NCBI GenBank assembly: GCA_963824985.1
Contig: CAWGRQ010000048.1
Coordinates: 38,469-102,468, forward strand
DNA: 64,000 nucleotides
From: JAFNAG01 sp963824985
Lineage (GTDB): Bacteria; Acidobacteriota; UBA6911
Direction of reading: 5' to 3'
Shown here: in pieces, positions 52,050-61,469 of the stretch
How positions within the stretch are numbered: the first letter of the stretch is position 1
How the letters are laid out: every line of letters begins with the position of its first letter
Notes under the pieces: model-generated
The model's input: only the letters and a program-made list of their open reading frames with translations
Told to the model about the DNA's origin: nothing
Database searches by the model: none
Position numbers and translations under genes: made by a program

Positions 52050-53777
52050 CTAACGGATGCTGTCAACCGAGGCATTCTGTTTGCCGCGTGCCGTCACTTC
52101 GGGATTGACGTCCAATTTCAGCAGTTCCGGCTTGTTCCCGATCTCCAGCGCCACCAGGTAGGTGAGCCTTGTGACCTTCTCCATCTTGGCAAAGTCCATC
52201 CTGTCGATGGTGTCGTTTGCGGTGTGGTAGTCCGGCGTGGTTCCACAGAAAAGCCACACGGCCGGAATTCCCATGCGCAGGAACGGGTAGTGATCGCTGC
52301 GATAGTAGAAACGATCGGGATGGGCGCGGTTGTTGTAGACATAGTCGAACCGAAGCTTTGAGGATCTGTCATTCACCGCCCGGATGGCCCCGTCGAGTTC
52401 AGTGCTCAGGTTGTTCGACGCGATCAGGAAGAGTCCGTTCGGGTCGTTGCGACTAATCATGTCGAGATTGAGATTGGCGCTGATTTTTTCGAGCGGAACC
52501 GGGCTGTTGTTCACAAAGTAGTGCGAGCCGAACAGGCCCTTCTCTTCGCCGGTAACCCAGGCCAGGATCACCGAACGTTTGGGCCGTTCGAGCGCTAGCG
52601 CCTGCGCAATTTCGAGCATGGCCACGGTACCGGACCCGTCGTCGTCGGCCCCATTGAGCGGCTTCCCGTTGCGCATTCCGAGATGATCATGATGGGCGGT
52701 AATCACCACGTACTCATTCTTCAACGTCGGATCCGAACCTTCGAGTACCGCGATCACATTCGGGGAACTGTCTCTGTGTTGCTCGGTGATCGCGGAAAGC
52801 TCAACTCTCTTGTTTACCGCCTTCCCCGGTACCCGCTCTCCGCGTGCGATGGCGGCGAACATTGCGTCCAGATCATTTTGACTGATTCCCAGGATGGTGG
52901 CGGCCACCTGGTGCCGGATTTCGGCTGCTCCCGGCGGCGGTGCCGGACGTGGCGCGGCCTGCTGCGCATTGGGGGTTCCGGCCGACGCGCCCCTGCCCGG
53001 CATCGCTGGTGGTGCTGTTGCCGCTGAGGACAGGGGCGGCTGCTGTATAGGCGGCCGGGGCGGAGTGGGGCTCACACGAGCCTGATTCTGGGTCGGGTAT
53101 GTGCTGAGCATGGTTGGGCGCGGTGCGAGCTGGAAACCCGCGCCGCGGGAGAGCATGTCCTTTTCACGCTCGGGGCTGACCACGGTCAGGACCAGAGCGG
53201 CGCCCTTTGCCCGCGGCACGGAAGTCCTGGTGCCCAGGATCGCGCGGTCGCTGCGCAGCGCATTCCCTTCGGGGAGTTGGCCTTCCAGCATGATGACCAC
53301 CTTGCCTGCAAGGTCCAGATCCCCATAATCATCCCATCCATTTTCGGGGGCGCTCAGCCCATAGCCGACAAAGACAACCTCCCCGGACCAGGATCCCGAG
53401 CTTCGAAACGTCCCGCCGAAGCTTTCCGGACAATAGAATACTTCCTCTCCCGCCGCACCGATCACCCGCAAACGTGATTTTGACTCTGAGACGCCGGTAA
53501 CCTCGAGCGGGATATCCTGAAGGAACGAACCGTTGGGCATAAGGGGCTTGAATCCATACGATCCAGCCATGGCGGCGAGGTAGCGCGACACGATATTTAC
53601 GGCAGTGGACGGTGTGTTCCGCCCTTGGGTTTCGTCGGTGGCAATGATCTCCAGATGCAGGCGCATTTCCCCCGCGGTGATGGAGTTCACACCCTTTTGT
53701 TGGGAATAGACCACAAATGCGGCTCCCAAAAGCCATCCCGCAAGCAGAAAGATGAAAATCGATCTTCGGACTGCCAT
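52050..53777 (-). CDS. Exported M28 family zinc aminopeptidase
   Basis: 575 residues; GAAAGGAGAGCATC precedes the ATG. Signal peptide or anchor in SIFIFLLAGWLLGAAFVVYS. Residues about 130-230 form a PA-like inserted domain, and about 230-290 are a Pro/Ala-rich linker. The M28 catalytic domain has the zinc ligands and catalytic Glu in order: VVITAHHDHLG, NGADDDGSGTVAMLEIA, WVTGEEKGLFG, NLDMISRND, and DYHTANDTID. It would release N-terminal amino acids from peptides in the periplasm or outside. Alone on its strand. Confidence 0.92.
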   Translation of the reverse strand: MAVRRSIFIFLLAGWLLGAAFVVYSQQKGVNSITAGEMRLHLEIIATDETQGRNTPSTAVNIVSRYLAAMAGSYGFKPLMPNGSFLQDIPLEVTGVSESKSRLRVIGAAGEEVFYCPESFGGTFRSSGSWSGEVVFVGYGLSAPENGWDDYGDLDLAGKVVIMLEGQLPEGNALRSDRAILGTRTSVPRAKGAALVLTVVSPEREKDMLSRGAGFQLAPRPTMLSTYPTQNQARVSPTPPRPPIQQPPLSSAATAPPAMPGRGASAGTPNAQQAAPRPAPPPGAAEIRHQVAATILGISQNDLDAMFAAIARGERVPGKAVNKRVELSAITEQHRDSSPNVIAVLEGSDPTLKNEYVVITAHHDHLGMRNGKPLNGADDDGSGTVAMLEIAQALALERPKRSVILAWVTGEEKGLFGSHYFVNNSPVPLEKISANLNLDMISRNDPNGLFLIASNNLSTELDGAIRAVNDRSSKLRFDYVYNNRAHPDRFYYRSDHYPFLRMGIPAVWLFCGTTPDYHTANDTIDRMDFAKMEKVTRLTYLVALEIGNKPELLKLDVNPEVTARGKQNASVDSIR

Positions 53778-54020
53778 GATGCTCTCCTTTCAGATGCGAC
53801 CCGGGGGGTATGCATCAGCATATGCTGCCCCGTGCCGCGCCCCACTCCTTCGGATGGCACCCAATATATATCGGGGTTTGCGGGAATGCATCGAAGATTT
53901 GCATGCTGATTCCGGTAGCGGGATGCCGGCTAACCGCGCTATCCTTAGCAATCATTGCGTTCCCCTCAAGCAATGACTGAGGAAGCCAGTGAATGTGGCC
54001 CGATTGGGCAAGGAGCGAAC

Positions 54021-54515
54021 ATGGGATATGTCGACAAGAATCTCCTGCAGGGCGAGGTGGTTGTTTATCGTGCCCGGCTTCATCGGATTATTTTTATGCT
54101 TCCGGCGGCCCTGGCCGTTACAGGCCTCCTGGGGGCTTCCTGCCTGGCTTGGTACATGGGTTCCTGGGAGACGCCGTCGTGGATCATTGCGGCCATATTT
54201 TTCGTCCTTGCACTGATCGTCGCCTTCCCCCGGCTGGTCCGTTACTCTACTTCCGAGTTTGCCGTCACCACCAAACGTGTGATCGTTAAAGTCGGCCTGT
54301 TTCATCGTCACACCCTCGAACTGGTGCTGGCAAAGGTTGAAACCGTCGGCGTGGACCAAAGCATTCCGGGGAGGCTTTTCAATTACGGCACCATAATCGT
54401 TACGGGTACGGGGGGGACGCAGGAGCCGTTCAAGGACATTGCGGATCCGATTTCATTCCGCAAGCAGGTTCAATTCGAGCTTTCATCCGTGAGTGGTCCG
54501 GCGGAAACGGTGTAG
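54021..54515 (+). CDS. PH (bPH2/YdbT-type) domain membrane protein
   Basis: 164 residues from the ATG at 54021 (MGYVDKNLLQGEVVVYRARL), with AAGGAG six bases upstream; the frame is open 22 codons further. Two adjacent membrane helices at about 24-45 and 52-70 (RIIFMLPAALAVTGLLGASC, IIAAIFFVLALIVAFPRLV) are followed by a bacterial PH-2 domain: YSTSEFAVTTKRVIVKVGLF, LVLAKVETVGVDQSIPGRLF, YGTIIVTGTGGTQEPF. The family resembles YdbS/YdbT, whose function is poorly defined. It starts a short co-directional pair with the M14 peptidase. Confidence 0.85.
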   Translation: MGYVDKNLLQGEVVVYRARLHRIIFMLPAALAVTGLLGASCLAWYMGSWETPSWIIAAIFFVLALIVAFPRLVRYSTSEFAVTTKRVIVKVGLFHRHTLELVLAKVETVGVDQSIPGRLFNYGTIIVTGTGGTQEPFKDIADPISFRKQVQFELSSVSGPAETV

Positions 54516-54632
54516 GCGCATTCCCGGTCTCCCGGGTGCATTTGGTATCCGGTCAAGAGATCGGGCATTTGGAACATTACATTGCAGTCTCGCCTCCGGG
54601 GATCAGGTGGAGATGCGACGCTTGGGGGATTC

Positions 54633-56396
54633 ATGGTATCGAAACGATTGATGGTAGGGGCGATGGTGCAAACGGTCATGGTCGTGATTTTCCTGTCCTG
54701 GAACTGGGGGCCGGCAGCGGCACAAACCGCCGTCAAGACCGCTTCCCCGGCCGGTTCGGCGGCGCTGCGCGCGCTCAAGACTCGTCCGGAGCGCACCAAC
54801 TATGAGGAAACCAGCCGCTACGAGGATGTCATGCAGTTTATGAAGGCGGTGGCGGCCGCCTCCCCGCGCGTTCACCTGACCACTTATGGGTATACCTTCG
54901 AAGGACGCGCTCTGCCCCTTGCCGTCATCGGGGCCAAGGACGCGAGTCCTGAAGCCGTAAAGGCCTCGGGCAAAACGCGGATTTATGTTCAAGGAAACAT
55001 CCACGCCGGAGAGGTGGAGGGGAAAGAAGCGTGCCTCGAGATTCTGCGCGCAATCGGCATGGGGCAGCACGCGGGATGGTTTAACTCGGTTGTACTGTTG
55101 CTCAATCCCATATACAACGCCGACGGTAACGAGAGGATCAACCTCACCAACCGCGGATCGCAGAACGGCCCGATCGGCGGCATGGGCCAGCGGCCGAATG
55201 CGCAGAGTTACGATCTCAACCGCGATTTCATGAAAGCCGATGCCCCCGAGACCCGGTCCTTCGAGCGGCTGATGACGCTTTACGATCCGCACATCTTCGT
55301 CGATCTGCACACGACCGACGGTACGGCGCATGCCTACCAGATCACCTACGCGCCGCCGCTGCATCCTGCGACCGCCGCGAGTGTGGTGGACGTTCTGCGC
55401 AACGGGCTGCTTCCGGCTGTGACCAAGGCCATCAAGTCCAAGGACGACATGGATTATTACTATTACGGCACCGTTTCGGGCGGCGGCCGCGGCGGAGGTA
55501 TGGGCGGCCGAGGCGGTAGCCAGGGCGCTGCCGCGGGAGGCCGGGGGGTTGTTGGCGGCGGGCGTGGAGAACCGCCGGCCGGCCGTGGAGGCGGCGCCCC
55601 CGCGGAGCGCGCTTTCTACACCACGGAACCGACCGCTCGCTACGGGGTTAACATGGTCGGCCTGCGCAACCGCATGGGCATCCTGAGCGAGACCTTCAGC
55701 TACCTGACGTTCCAGGATCGCATCAAGGCCGCGCGCCGCTTCGTCGAGGAGATCTGCAACTACTCCCAGTTGCATAGCGCGGAGATCATCAAGGCTGCGG
55801 CCGACGCCGATCGCCAGTCGATCGTGGGCCAGGAGATCCCCCTCCGCGGCAAGGCGGTCAAGTCCGCCGATCAGGTCGAGATTCTGATGACGGAACTGAC
55901 CACTGAGAGGAATCCCTACACGGGGCAGATGATGAGGCGCCGGCTCGACGTGCGCAAGCCGGAGATGATGTATCAGTACATCTCGTTTGAGGCGAGCGAG
56001 ACCGCCGTCGCCCCGCAGGCCTACCTGGTGCCGTCCCTGCGCTATGTTCAGGACCGGCTGGAAGCTCACGGCATCGCATTTTCGAAGCTTGATCAAGCCG
56101 TTACCATCAAGGGGGAGCAGTTCCGGATCGAGACCTCCACCCAGGCCGAACGCGAATATGAGGGACACAGGATTCGAACGCTGACCGGGAAGTGGGAGGC
56201 GGCGGACCTGAACCTGCCGGCCGGAACTCTGGTGGTATCGCTCAATCAGCCGCTGGGCCGGTTGGCCCTGATGTTGCTCGAACCGCGCTCGGAGGATTGC
56301 CTGGCCGCCTGGGGGTTGATGGAAGATGCGCTCGCCCAGCAACCGCCTTTGTACCCGGTGACGCGCACCTCGGAGGTGATGCCGGGAATCAGGTGA
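54633..56396 (+). CDS. Exported M14 family zinc carboxypeptidase
   Basis: 587 residues from the ATG at 54633, which gives a signal peptide (MVQTVMVVIFLSWNWGPAAA). M14 domain: the zinc motif HxxE is His124-Ala-Gly-Glu127 in GNIHAGEVEGKEA, then LNPIYNADGNERINLTNRGS, SYDLNRDFMKADAPETRSF, and third ligand His in IFVDLHTTDGTAHAY. At about residues 285-325 a low-complexity Gly/Arg run interrupts the domain (GGGRGGGMGGRGGSQGAAAG and onward), probably a flexible loop. The catalytic Glu segment is GILSETFSYL. The last 150 residues are an extra domain. It removes C-terminal residues from peptides in the periplasm or outside. Confidence 0.9.
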   Translation: MVSKRLMVGAMVQTVMVVIFLSWNWGPAAAQTAVKTASPAGSAALRALKTRPERTNYEETSRYEDVMQFMKAVAAASPRVHLTTYGYTFEGRALPLAVIGAKDASPEAVKASGKTRIYVQGNIHAGEVEGKEACLEILRAIGMGQHAGWFNSVVLLLNPIYNADGNERINLTNRGSQNGPIGGMGQRPNAQSYDLNRDFMKADAPETRSFERLMTLYDPHIFVDLHTTDGTAHAYQITYAPPLHPATAASVVDVLRNGLLPAVTKAIKSKDDMDYYYYGTVSGGGRGGGMGGRGGSQGAAAGGRGVVGGGRGEPPAGRGGGAPAERAFYTTEPTARYGVNMVGLRNRMGILSETFSYLTFQDRIKAARRFVEEICNYSQLHSAEIIKAAADADRQSIVGQEIPLRGKAVKSADQVEILMTELTTERNPYTGQMMRRRLDVRKPEMMYQYISFEASETAVAPQAYLVPSLRYVQDRLEAHGIAFSKLDQAVTIKGEQFRIETSTQAEREYEGHRIRTLTGKWEAADLNLPAGTLVVSLNQPLGRLALMLLEPRSEDCLAAWGLMEDALAQQPPLYPVTRTSEVMPGIR

Positions 56397-56412
56397 CAGG
56401 TACGGGTGAGGT

Positions 56413-57213
56413 TCATTCCATCATGGCTCTGAGCTTCGCGAGGAATGCCTCGAGCCTCATGGTGTTCTGGAGCTCTTCGATATGAGGTGACCTCACCTGG
56501 CCGTCCAGTACGGGCACCAGAACGGCACTCTGGAAGGCATGTTCCGGATTGTTCCAGATCAGGAAGGCGACCATTTCGTCGCCCGGCTTTCCGGGCGTTT
56601 CGCGTCCGACAATCGTGCCCCCTTGAGAGGGCCAGGTTCCCGCCGATCCCTGAAGGAAGGTCAACGATTTTTCGCGCGGCTCCCCGCGATAGCGACGAAA
56701 GACCTCGAGCACTGAAACCCGGTGCAGCGTGCATACGGCCACGCATTGACCCGAGGCGCGCAATGGACGCACCCCCAGAGACTCCTCGATCCGCAGATAG
56801 ACGACGGCATCTGCACTCCGCCACCAGGTGGGGAGATCCTTCACGGCGGGCGCCTCATCCGCGGTATCGCGTTGCAGTGTAATCTCAAATGAAAGTTCAC
56901 TGCCCGATGCAACCTCAATGCCGCCGCGTTTCCAGACGCTGAAACCGGTCGCGGCGGCCTCCAGATCGTAGGAACCCGCGGGCAAGCCTGTGATGAGATA
57001 GCGCCCCCGGGCGTCGGTAAGGGCAGTCAAGGGTTTCTGGAGCGCCGGCCCCGTCACCTTCACCTTCGCCCCCGCGATCACGCCGTCATTACAGTCCAGG
57101 ACATGTCCTCGGAGCGTGCCGGATTGAGAGGAGTGGGAAACGAATCCCTGCGACAGGAAGGGAAGGCACATCACAAACATAAAGGCCGTTGCCGGCCGGG
57201 GACGAATACGCAT
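56413..57213 (-). CDS. Exported protein with carboxypeptidase regulatory-like domain
   Basis: 266 residues from the ATG at 57213 (MRIRPRPATAFMFVMCLPFL), giving a signal peptide. Residues about 30-115 are a carboxypeptidase-regulatory-like (transthyretin-type) beta domain: SGTLRGHVLDCNDGVIAGAK and ALTDARGRYLITGLPAGSYD. The rest (about 120-266) begins DLPTWWRSADAVVYLRIEES and is a domain of unknown function with several Cys. It is convergent with the M14 peptidase (16-nt gap) and divergent from the acyl-CoA synthetase. A role in the envelope is likely; the precise function is unknown. Confidence 0.75.
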   Translation of the reverse strand: MRIRPRPATAFMFVMCLPFLSQGFVSHSSQSGTLRGHVLDCNDGVIAGAKVKVTGPALQKPLTALTDARGRYLITGLPAGSYDLEAAATGFSVWKRGGIEVASGSELSFEITLQRDTADEAPAVKDLPTWWRSADAVVYLRIEESLGVRPLRASGQCVAVCTLHRVSVLEVFRRYRGEPREKSLTFLQGSAGTWPSQGGTIVGRETPGKPGDEMVAFLIWNNPEHAFQSAVLVPVLDGQVRSPHIEELQNTMRLEAFLAKLRAMME

Positions 57214-57308
57214 GGGGATCACCCTGAAGATTATAACCTCATCTGCCTCAGGTTTCATGCCTGCGGTTTTTGATGTTGAAGCCCTTGTTGTGATGTTATC
57301 TTTGCGTC

Positions 57309-58964
57309 ATGACATTGCCAACTCGAAGAGGAGTGACGCAGTGCGCTATGGAGCAATTTGAACAGGCATCGGCTGGCCGGCATCTGCTGCACGAGGTCGT
57401 CGCCGGTTGGGCCAGGCGCAAGCCATCTGAGCCGGCCATCATCAGCCATGATCGCGGGCAGGCGATCGACTGGGCAACCCTGGACCGCGTGTCCGGGGAA
57501 CTGGCGCTGGAGCTGTTGCGCCGCGGTTTCCGCAAGGGCGATTTCCTGGCCGCATCGCTGCCGATGTCGATCGAGCATATTTCCCTGGAGTATGCCTGCT
57601 TCAAAATCGGCGTGATCCATGCCCCGCTCGATCTTCGCCTCAGGCCCCCCGAGGTCTTGCGTTGCCTTGAAATTCTGAAACCGAAGGGATTTGCCTGCCT
57701 GAATCCCGATCTGGCCGCGGTGATCGACACCCATTGCCCGCGGATCGAGCACCTGTTCCTGCACGCGGATCTGGCGGAGCGGATTGAGAAGGGGCCCGGT
57801 CCCGTATCGCCGGGTCTGCAGACGGCTCTGGCTGAAGCCGGATCCGCGCTCTGCGCGGAGGATGGCGCGCAGGTCATCTTTACCACCGGGTCAACCGGAT
57901 CCCCAAAAGCTGCTCTGCTGTCTCATCGGAACATCACCGCCCAGAATTTCTGCCTCGGGGCGGCATTCGGATTCCGCGCGGAACGCATCCTGCTCAACCT
58001 GCCCGCTTCGCATGTCGGGGGGCAGGCTGAGGTGCTGATGACGGCTTTGTTTTGGGGTGGCACCGTGATTGCCCTTGATGTTTTCGATCCCGGCCGATCG
58101 CTCGAGGCGATTCAGCAACACCGGGTGACCATGTTGGGGCAGGTCCCGGCCATGTTCCAGTTCGAGTGGCGGTTGTCCGATTACAGCCGCTATGATCTCT
58201 CCAGCCTGAAAAAGGCGGTATACGGGGGACAACAGGTCGGCCGCCCGTTCCTGGAGCGCATGGCACAGATGGCGCCCCTGATTGCTACCGGCCTCGGCTT
58301 GACGGAAACTGCCGGTTTTTGCACGTACACGCCCCTGACCTCCTCCATCGACGACATCATGGACGGCATCGGACAGGATATGCCCGTTTTCCCCATATCG
58401 ATCCGGAACGAGATGAAGGGGGATGGAACGGCGGGGGACCCGTTGCCGGACGGCCAGGCGGGGAACATATGCTTTCAGGGGCCCCAGACATTCTTGGGGT
58501 ACATCGGAGATAAGGCGGCCACGTCAAAGACGATATCGACAGACGGGATTCTATATACCGGAGACCTTGGCTGGGTGGATGACAAGGGCCTTCACTTTTC
58601 CGGGCGGGCAAAATGGGTAATCAAGCCGGCCGGCTATCAGATCTTCCCGGGTGACGTCGAAAGCCACTTCTGTGCCCTGACCGATAAAGTTACCGGATGT
58701 GCCGTGGTCGGGGCGCCCCATCGCCTTCTGTCCGAAGCCGTCGTTGCATTTGTAGAGAAGAGGCAGGACGCCGAACTTACTCCAGGCGAATTGAGAAAGC
58801 ACGCCCGCGGCCTGGCGTCCTACATGAGACCTTTGCATTATGTTCTTGTCGAGACCGGCCAGTTGCCCCTTAATCGTGTGGGCAAGGTCGACTATGTCCG
58901 CTTGAGCGAGATGGCCCTGCAGGAGATCGATCAATTGCGCTCCAGGGGCCGATGGGATCTCTGA
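57309..58964 (+). CDS. AMP-dependent synthetase (acyl-CoA ligase family)
   Basis: 551 residues from the ATG at 57309; a GTG at 57333 and an ATG at 57348 are alternative starts. Adenylate-forming enzyme with the P-loop-like motif IFTTGSTGSPKAALLSHRN, the adenine-binding TGLGLTETAGFCTY, YTGDLGWVDDKGLHFSGRAK with the hinge Asp, and the C-terminal catalytic Lys in LPLNRVGKVDYVRL. It activates a carboxylic acid as acyl-AMP and transfers it to CoA or to a carrier. Substrate cannot be read. The DUF481 gene follows 27 nt later in the same direction, so they may be co-transcribed. Confidence 0.88.
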   Translation: MTLPTRRGVTQCAMEQFEQASAGRHLLHEVVAGWARRKPSEPAIISHDRGQAIDWATLDRVSGELALELLRRGFRKGDFLAASLPMSIEHISLEYACFKIGVIHAPLDLRLRPPEVLRCLEILKPKGFACLNPDLAAVIDTHCPRIEHLFLHADLAERIEKGPGPVSPGLQTALAEAGSALCAEDGAQVIFTTGSTGSPKAALLSHRNITAQNFCLGAAFGFRAERILLNLPASHVGGQAEVLMTALFWGGTVIALDVFDPGRSLEAIQQHRVTMLGQVPAMFQFEWRLSDYSRYDLSSLKKAVYGGQQVGRPFLERMAQMAPLIATGLGLTETAGFCTYTPLTSSIDDIMDGIGQDMPVFPISIRNEMKGDGTAGDPLPDGQAGNICFQGPQTFLGYIGDKAATSKTISTDGILYTGDLGWVDDKGLHFSGRAKWVIKPAGYQIFPGDVESHFCALTDKVTGCAVVGAPHRLLSEAVVAFVEKRQDAELTPGELRKHARGLASYMRPLHYVLVETGQLPLNRVGKVDYVRLSEMALQEIDQLRSRGRWDL

Positions 58965-58991
58965 AAACAACTTGCATAGGAGGATCCGCTG

Positions 58992-59741
58992 ATGAAACCA
59001 GTTGCCATCCGTGCTTTGTTGATGTTTGGTCTATCAGGATTGGTTTGCCCGGCGGCAATGCATGCCCAGGCCCCCGCGGCCCCGCCCAAGGTGTATACAG
59101 GGGCTTTCGGTGCCGGTTTTGCGATCACCGGAGGGAACACCGATACCAAGACGTTCAACCTCACGTTTGACATGACCCGGGATCCCAAGACCGGGAACGT
59201 CATTAAAGCAGCGGCATTGTACCTGAGGTCGAATGCCGACCAGGTCACCAACGCGGACCGTCTTTCCCTTTCAATCCGGGATGAGTATTCGTTTTCCAAG
59301 CGCACCTTCGTGTATGGCGCACTCGGGTATATGAGGGATCCATTCAAAAAGATCAACTATCTGATCAATCCCGAGGGGGGGCTCGGATATAAGCTGGTCG
59401 CCACGGACCGCGCGACGCTGGCGCTGACCGGCGGCGCCGGCGGCGTCTGGGAAAAGAATCCGGATGTCGATGTCAGGGCGAGCGGCACCTTGAACGCCGG
59501 TCAGACGTTTTCGCTGAAACTATCCGAAATTGCCTCGATCAACCAGGTTTTCAGCGCGCTCTGGAAAACGAGTGACTTTCAGGATGCCCTGTACCACACA
59601 AGCATCGCCTTGGTCACTTCGATCACCAAGCGGGCGCAGCTGAAGGTGGAGTTTCTCGATGACTACAAGAACGTGACTCCGGATCCGACGGTCAAGAGCA
59701 ACGACGTGGCATTCATTACCAGCTTTCTTTTCAAGTTCTAG
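58992..59741 (+). CDS. DUF481 family outer-membrane beta-barrel-like protein
   Basis: 249 residues; GGAGGATCCGCTG precedes the ATG. Signal peptide MKPVAIRALLMFGLSGLVCP, cleaved near AMHAQ. The mature part shows alternating beta strands of a DUF481 (YdiY-like) barrel: GAFGAGFAITGGNTDTKTFN, RLSLSIRDEYSFSKRTFVYG, INPEGGLGYKLVATDRATLA, and a C-terminus ending in FLFKF, the aromatic end expected for Omp85-dependent insertion. Function of the family is unknown. Confidence 0.85.
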   Translation: MKPVAIRALLMFGLSGLVCPAAMHAQAPAAPPKVYTGAFGAGFAITGGNTDTKTFNLTFDMTRDPKTGNVIKAAALYLRSNADQVTNADRLSLSIRDEYSFSKRTFVYGALGYMRDPFKKINYLINPEGGLGYKLVATDRATLALTGGAGGVWEKNPDVDVRASGTLNAGQTFSLKLSEIASINQVFSALWKTSDFQDALYHTSIALVTSITKRAQLKVEFLDDYKNVTPDPTVKSNDVAFITSFLFKF

Positions 59742-59819
59742 ATGCCGGCGGCGGGGGGTGAGGCGCTGATCCTCTGCCTTCATCATCGGGGCCATCCTGC
59801 CGGCGAGGCCGAAAAGGGG

Positions 59820-59880
59820 ACCTTCCGAGTTTCCACTCAGCCGATATTAATACTTCCAACAAAGTGGAAATTCGGAAGGT
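59820..59880 (+). terminator. Inverted repeat downstream of the DUF481 gene, possible terminator
   Basis: ACCTTCCGAGTTTCCACT at 59820-59837 pairs with AGTGGAAATTCGGAAGGT at 59863-59880 with one G-T pair (18 bp, 25-nt loop). GCGCTTTT follows rather than a clean T run. It lies 79 nt past the DUF481 stop. Confidence 0.5.
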
Positions 59881-59926
59881 GCGCTTTTGGGCGCGGCGCA
59901 AATGATCCTTGGGATTCTGCATTCAA

Positions 59927-60742
59927 ATGGAAGATCGAGCATCGTCTTCGGAGTCGTCCTCGGCAGCCACGATCCCCGCGTGGTACCTGGATCCCGTGGT
60001 CGCCGAGCACAAGCGGCAGACTCACCTGGCGCTGCTGCGCCGGTGGCTGGGGCCGGGTGGAACCGGAAGAATCCTGAAGACGGATTTATTCGAAGAATCG
60101 AACCGGATCGATCAAATCCTGTTTGATCCGCTGTTCGAGCCGTACCGGATCTTCGGTTTTGACCTGAAGTTTATCACCGTGCGCGGCGCGCGGGATCATC
60201 CTCGCGCAGCGGGAGCGTCTGTCTGGGTTGCGGATGTCCGCCACCTGCCGTTGCGTTCCGAGAGTTTCGATTGTGTCATCTCGACTTCCACGCTGGATCA
60301 CTTCCGGAGGCGGACCGACCTGATCCGTGCGCTCGATGAGATTATCCGAGTCATCCGCCCGGGAGGAAGCCTGATTCTCACCATGGATAATCCGCGCAAC
60401 CCGCTGTATTGGGGGTTGCGGATTGCCAGCCGCTTCGGCTCCACCCCCTTTCCATTGGGGGTGACCGCCTCGCTGGGACAGCTGGAGCGAACTTTAAAGG
60501 GGAAAGGGCTCGAAGTGCTGGGGACGGATCTGTTGATCCACAACCCCAGGGGATTATCCACCCTGCTGTTCATGGCCGTGCGTCGGATGGCAGGGAAGAG
60601 TGCAGATCGTGCCCTGCGGTGGCTGCTGGCTCGCTTCGATCGTCTCGGCGCCATTCCCACCCGAACGTTGTCGGCCTGCTTTGTCGCTGTCCTGGCGCGC
60701 AAGCCCCACAAAACTGTACCTGGTTACACATTCCCCCCTTAA
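59927..60742 (+). CDS. Class I SAM-dependent methyltransferase
   Basis: 271 residues from the ATG at 59927 (a TTG at 59909 is upstream in frame). A degenerate nucleotide-binding loop (LGPGGTGRILKTDLFEESN), then ADVRHLPLRSESFDCVISTS with the post-motif region LDHFRR and the segment RVIRPGGSLILTMDNPRNPL, typical of methyltransferase domain 11 proteins. The G-rich loop of motif I is unusual, so cofactor binding may differ. The C-terminal half is hydrophobic and basic, as in enzymes that act on lipids or quinones. Substrate unknown; no operon partner other than the DUF481 gene 185 nt upstream. Confidence 0.75.
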   Translation: MEDRASSSESSSAATIPAWYLDPVVAEHKRQTHLALLRRWLGPGGTGRILKTDLFEESNRIDQILFDPLFEPYRIFGFDLKFITVRGARDHPRAAGASVWVADVRHLPLRSESFDCVISTSTLDHFRRRTDLIRALDEIIRVIRPGGSLILTMDNPRNPLYWGLRIASRFGSTPFPLGVTASLGQLERTLKGKGLEVLGTDLLIHNPRGLSTLLFMAVRRMAGKSADRALRWLLARFDRLGAIPTRTLSACFVAVLARKPHKTVPGYTFPP

Positions 60743-60862
60743 AACGAAAAAACGGGCCCGAAAATCGGCTGTAATCCCGAATTCAAACCCCTCTGCGAGA
60801 CTCATCTTATTGGATCAAAAGATTTCGGTCGGTCCGACCTGATGCCGCAATGTCGCACATCC

Positions 60863-61465
60863 TCAATCGGACCGGAGCGCGATCATCGGGTCGACCCGCG
60901 TGGCCCGCCATGCGGGTACAAGCACGGCAACCAGCGAGACGATGGCGACCAGCACGAAGACCGCGATGTAGGTCAGCGGGTCAAGCGCGCTGACGCTGTA
61001 CAGCGAGTTCGCGATCGCATCCCGGCCTGCCACGGCCAGCGCCAGCGCCAGCCCGAAGCCGGCAAACAGCCCCAGCAAAATCTGCCGCGAGCCCTGCTTC
61101 AGCACCATTCCCAGGATGCGGCCGAAATCGGCCCCGAGTGCCATGCGCACGCCGAATTCCTGGGTGCGCTGGCTCACCGAGAACGCCATCACACCGTAAA
61201 TGCCGACCGCCGCCAGCACGATCGCAACCGCCCCAAAGGCCGTGAACATCGCCGCGACGATGCGGCTTGCGGCAATCGCGCCGTCCAGGTTGTCCGCCGG
61301 TGTCGCCACAAAGTAAAGCGGCAGGTTCGGATCGATTTTGTTGACGACGCGCCGCAAGGTGTTGGCCAACGCGGCGGGACTCTGGGCGCCGTTTGGAATC
61401 CCTCTGACTCCTGACCTCGCCGCGCGCTTGACGACGACGCCTCGGATTTCACCAGGCCGCTGCAC
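60863..61465 (-). pseudogene. C-terminal remnant of an ADOP-type ABC permease
   Basis: About 200 residues of the second MacB/FtsX-like half: RVVNKIDPNLPLYFVATPAD, the membrane segments AAMFTAFGAVAIVLAAVGIY and LLGLFAGFGLALALAVAG, GVMAFSVSQRTQEFGVRMAL and the C-terminal AVLVPAWRATRVDPMIALRS. The frame meets an in-frame TGA just upstream of 61465, and no N-terminal half follows. An IS91-type element begins about there, so the permease was most likely cut by that insertion. It resembles the intact gene at the right edge. Confidence 0.8.
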
Positions 61466-61469
61466 GCGG

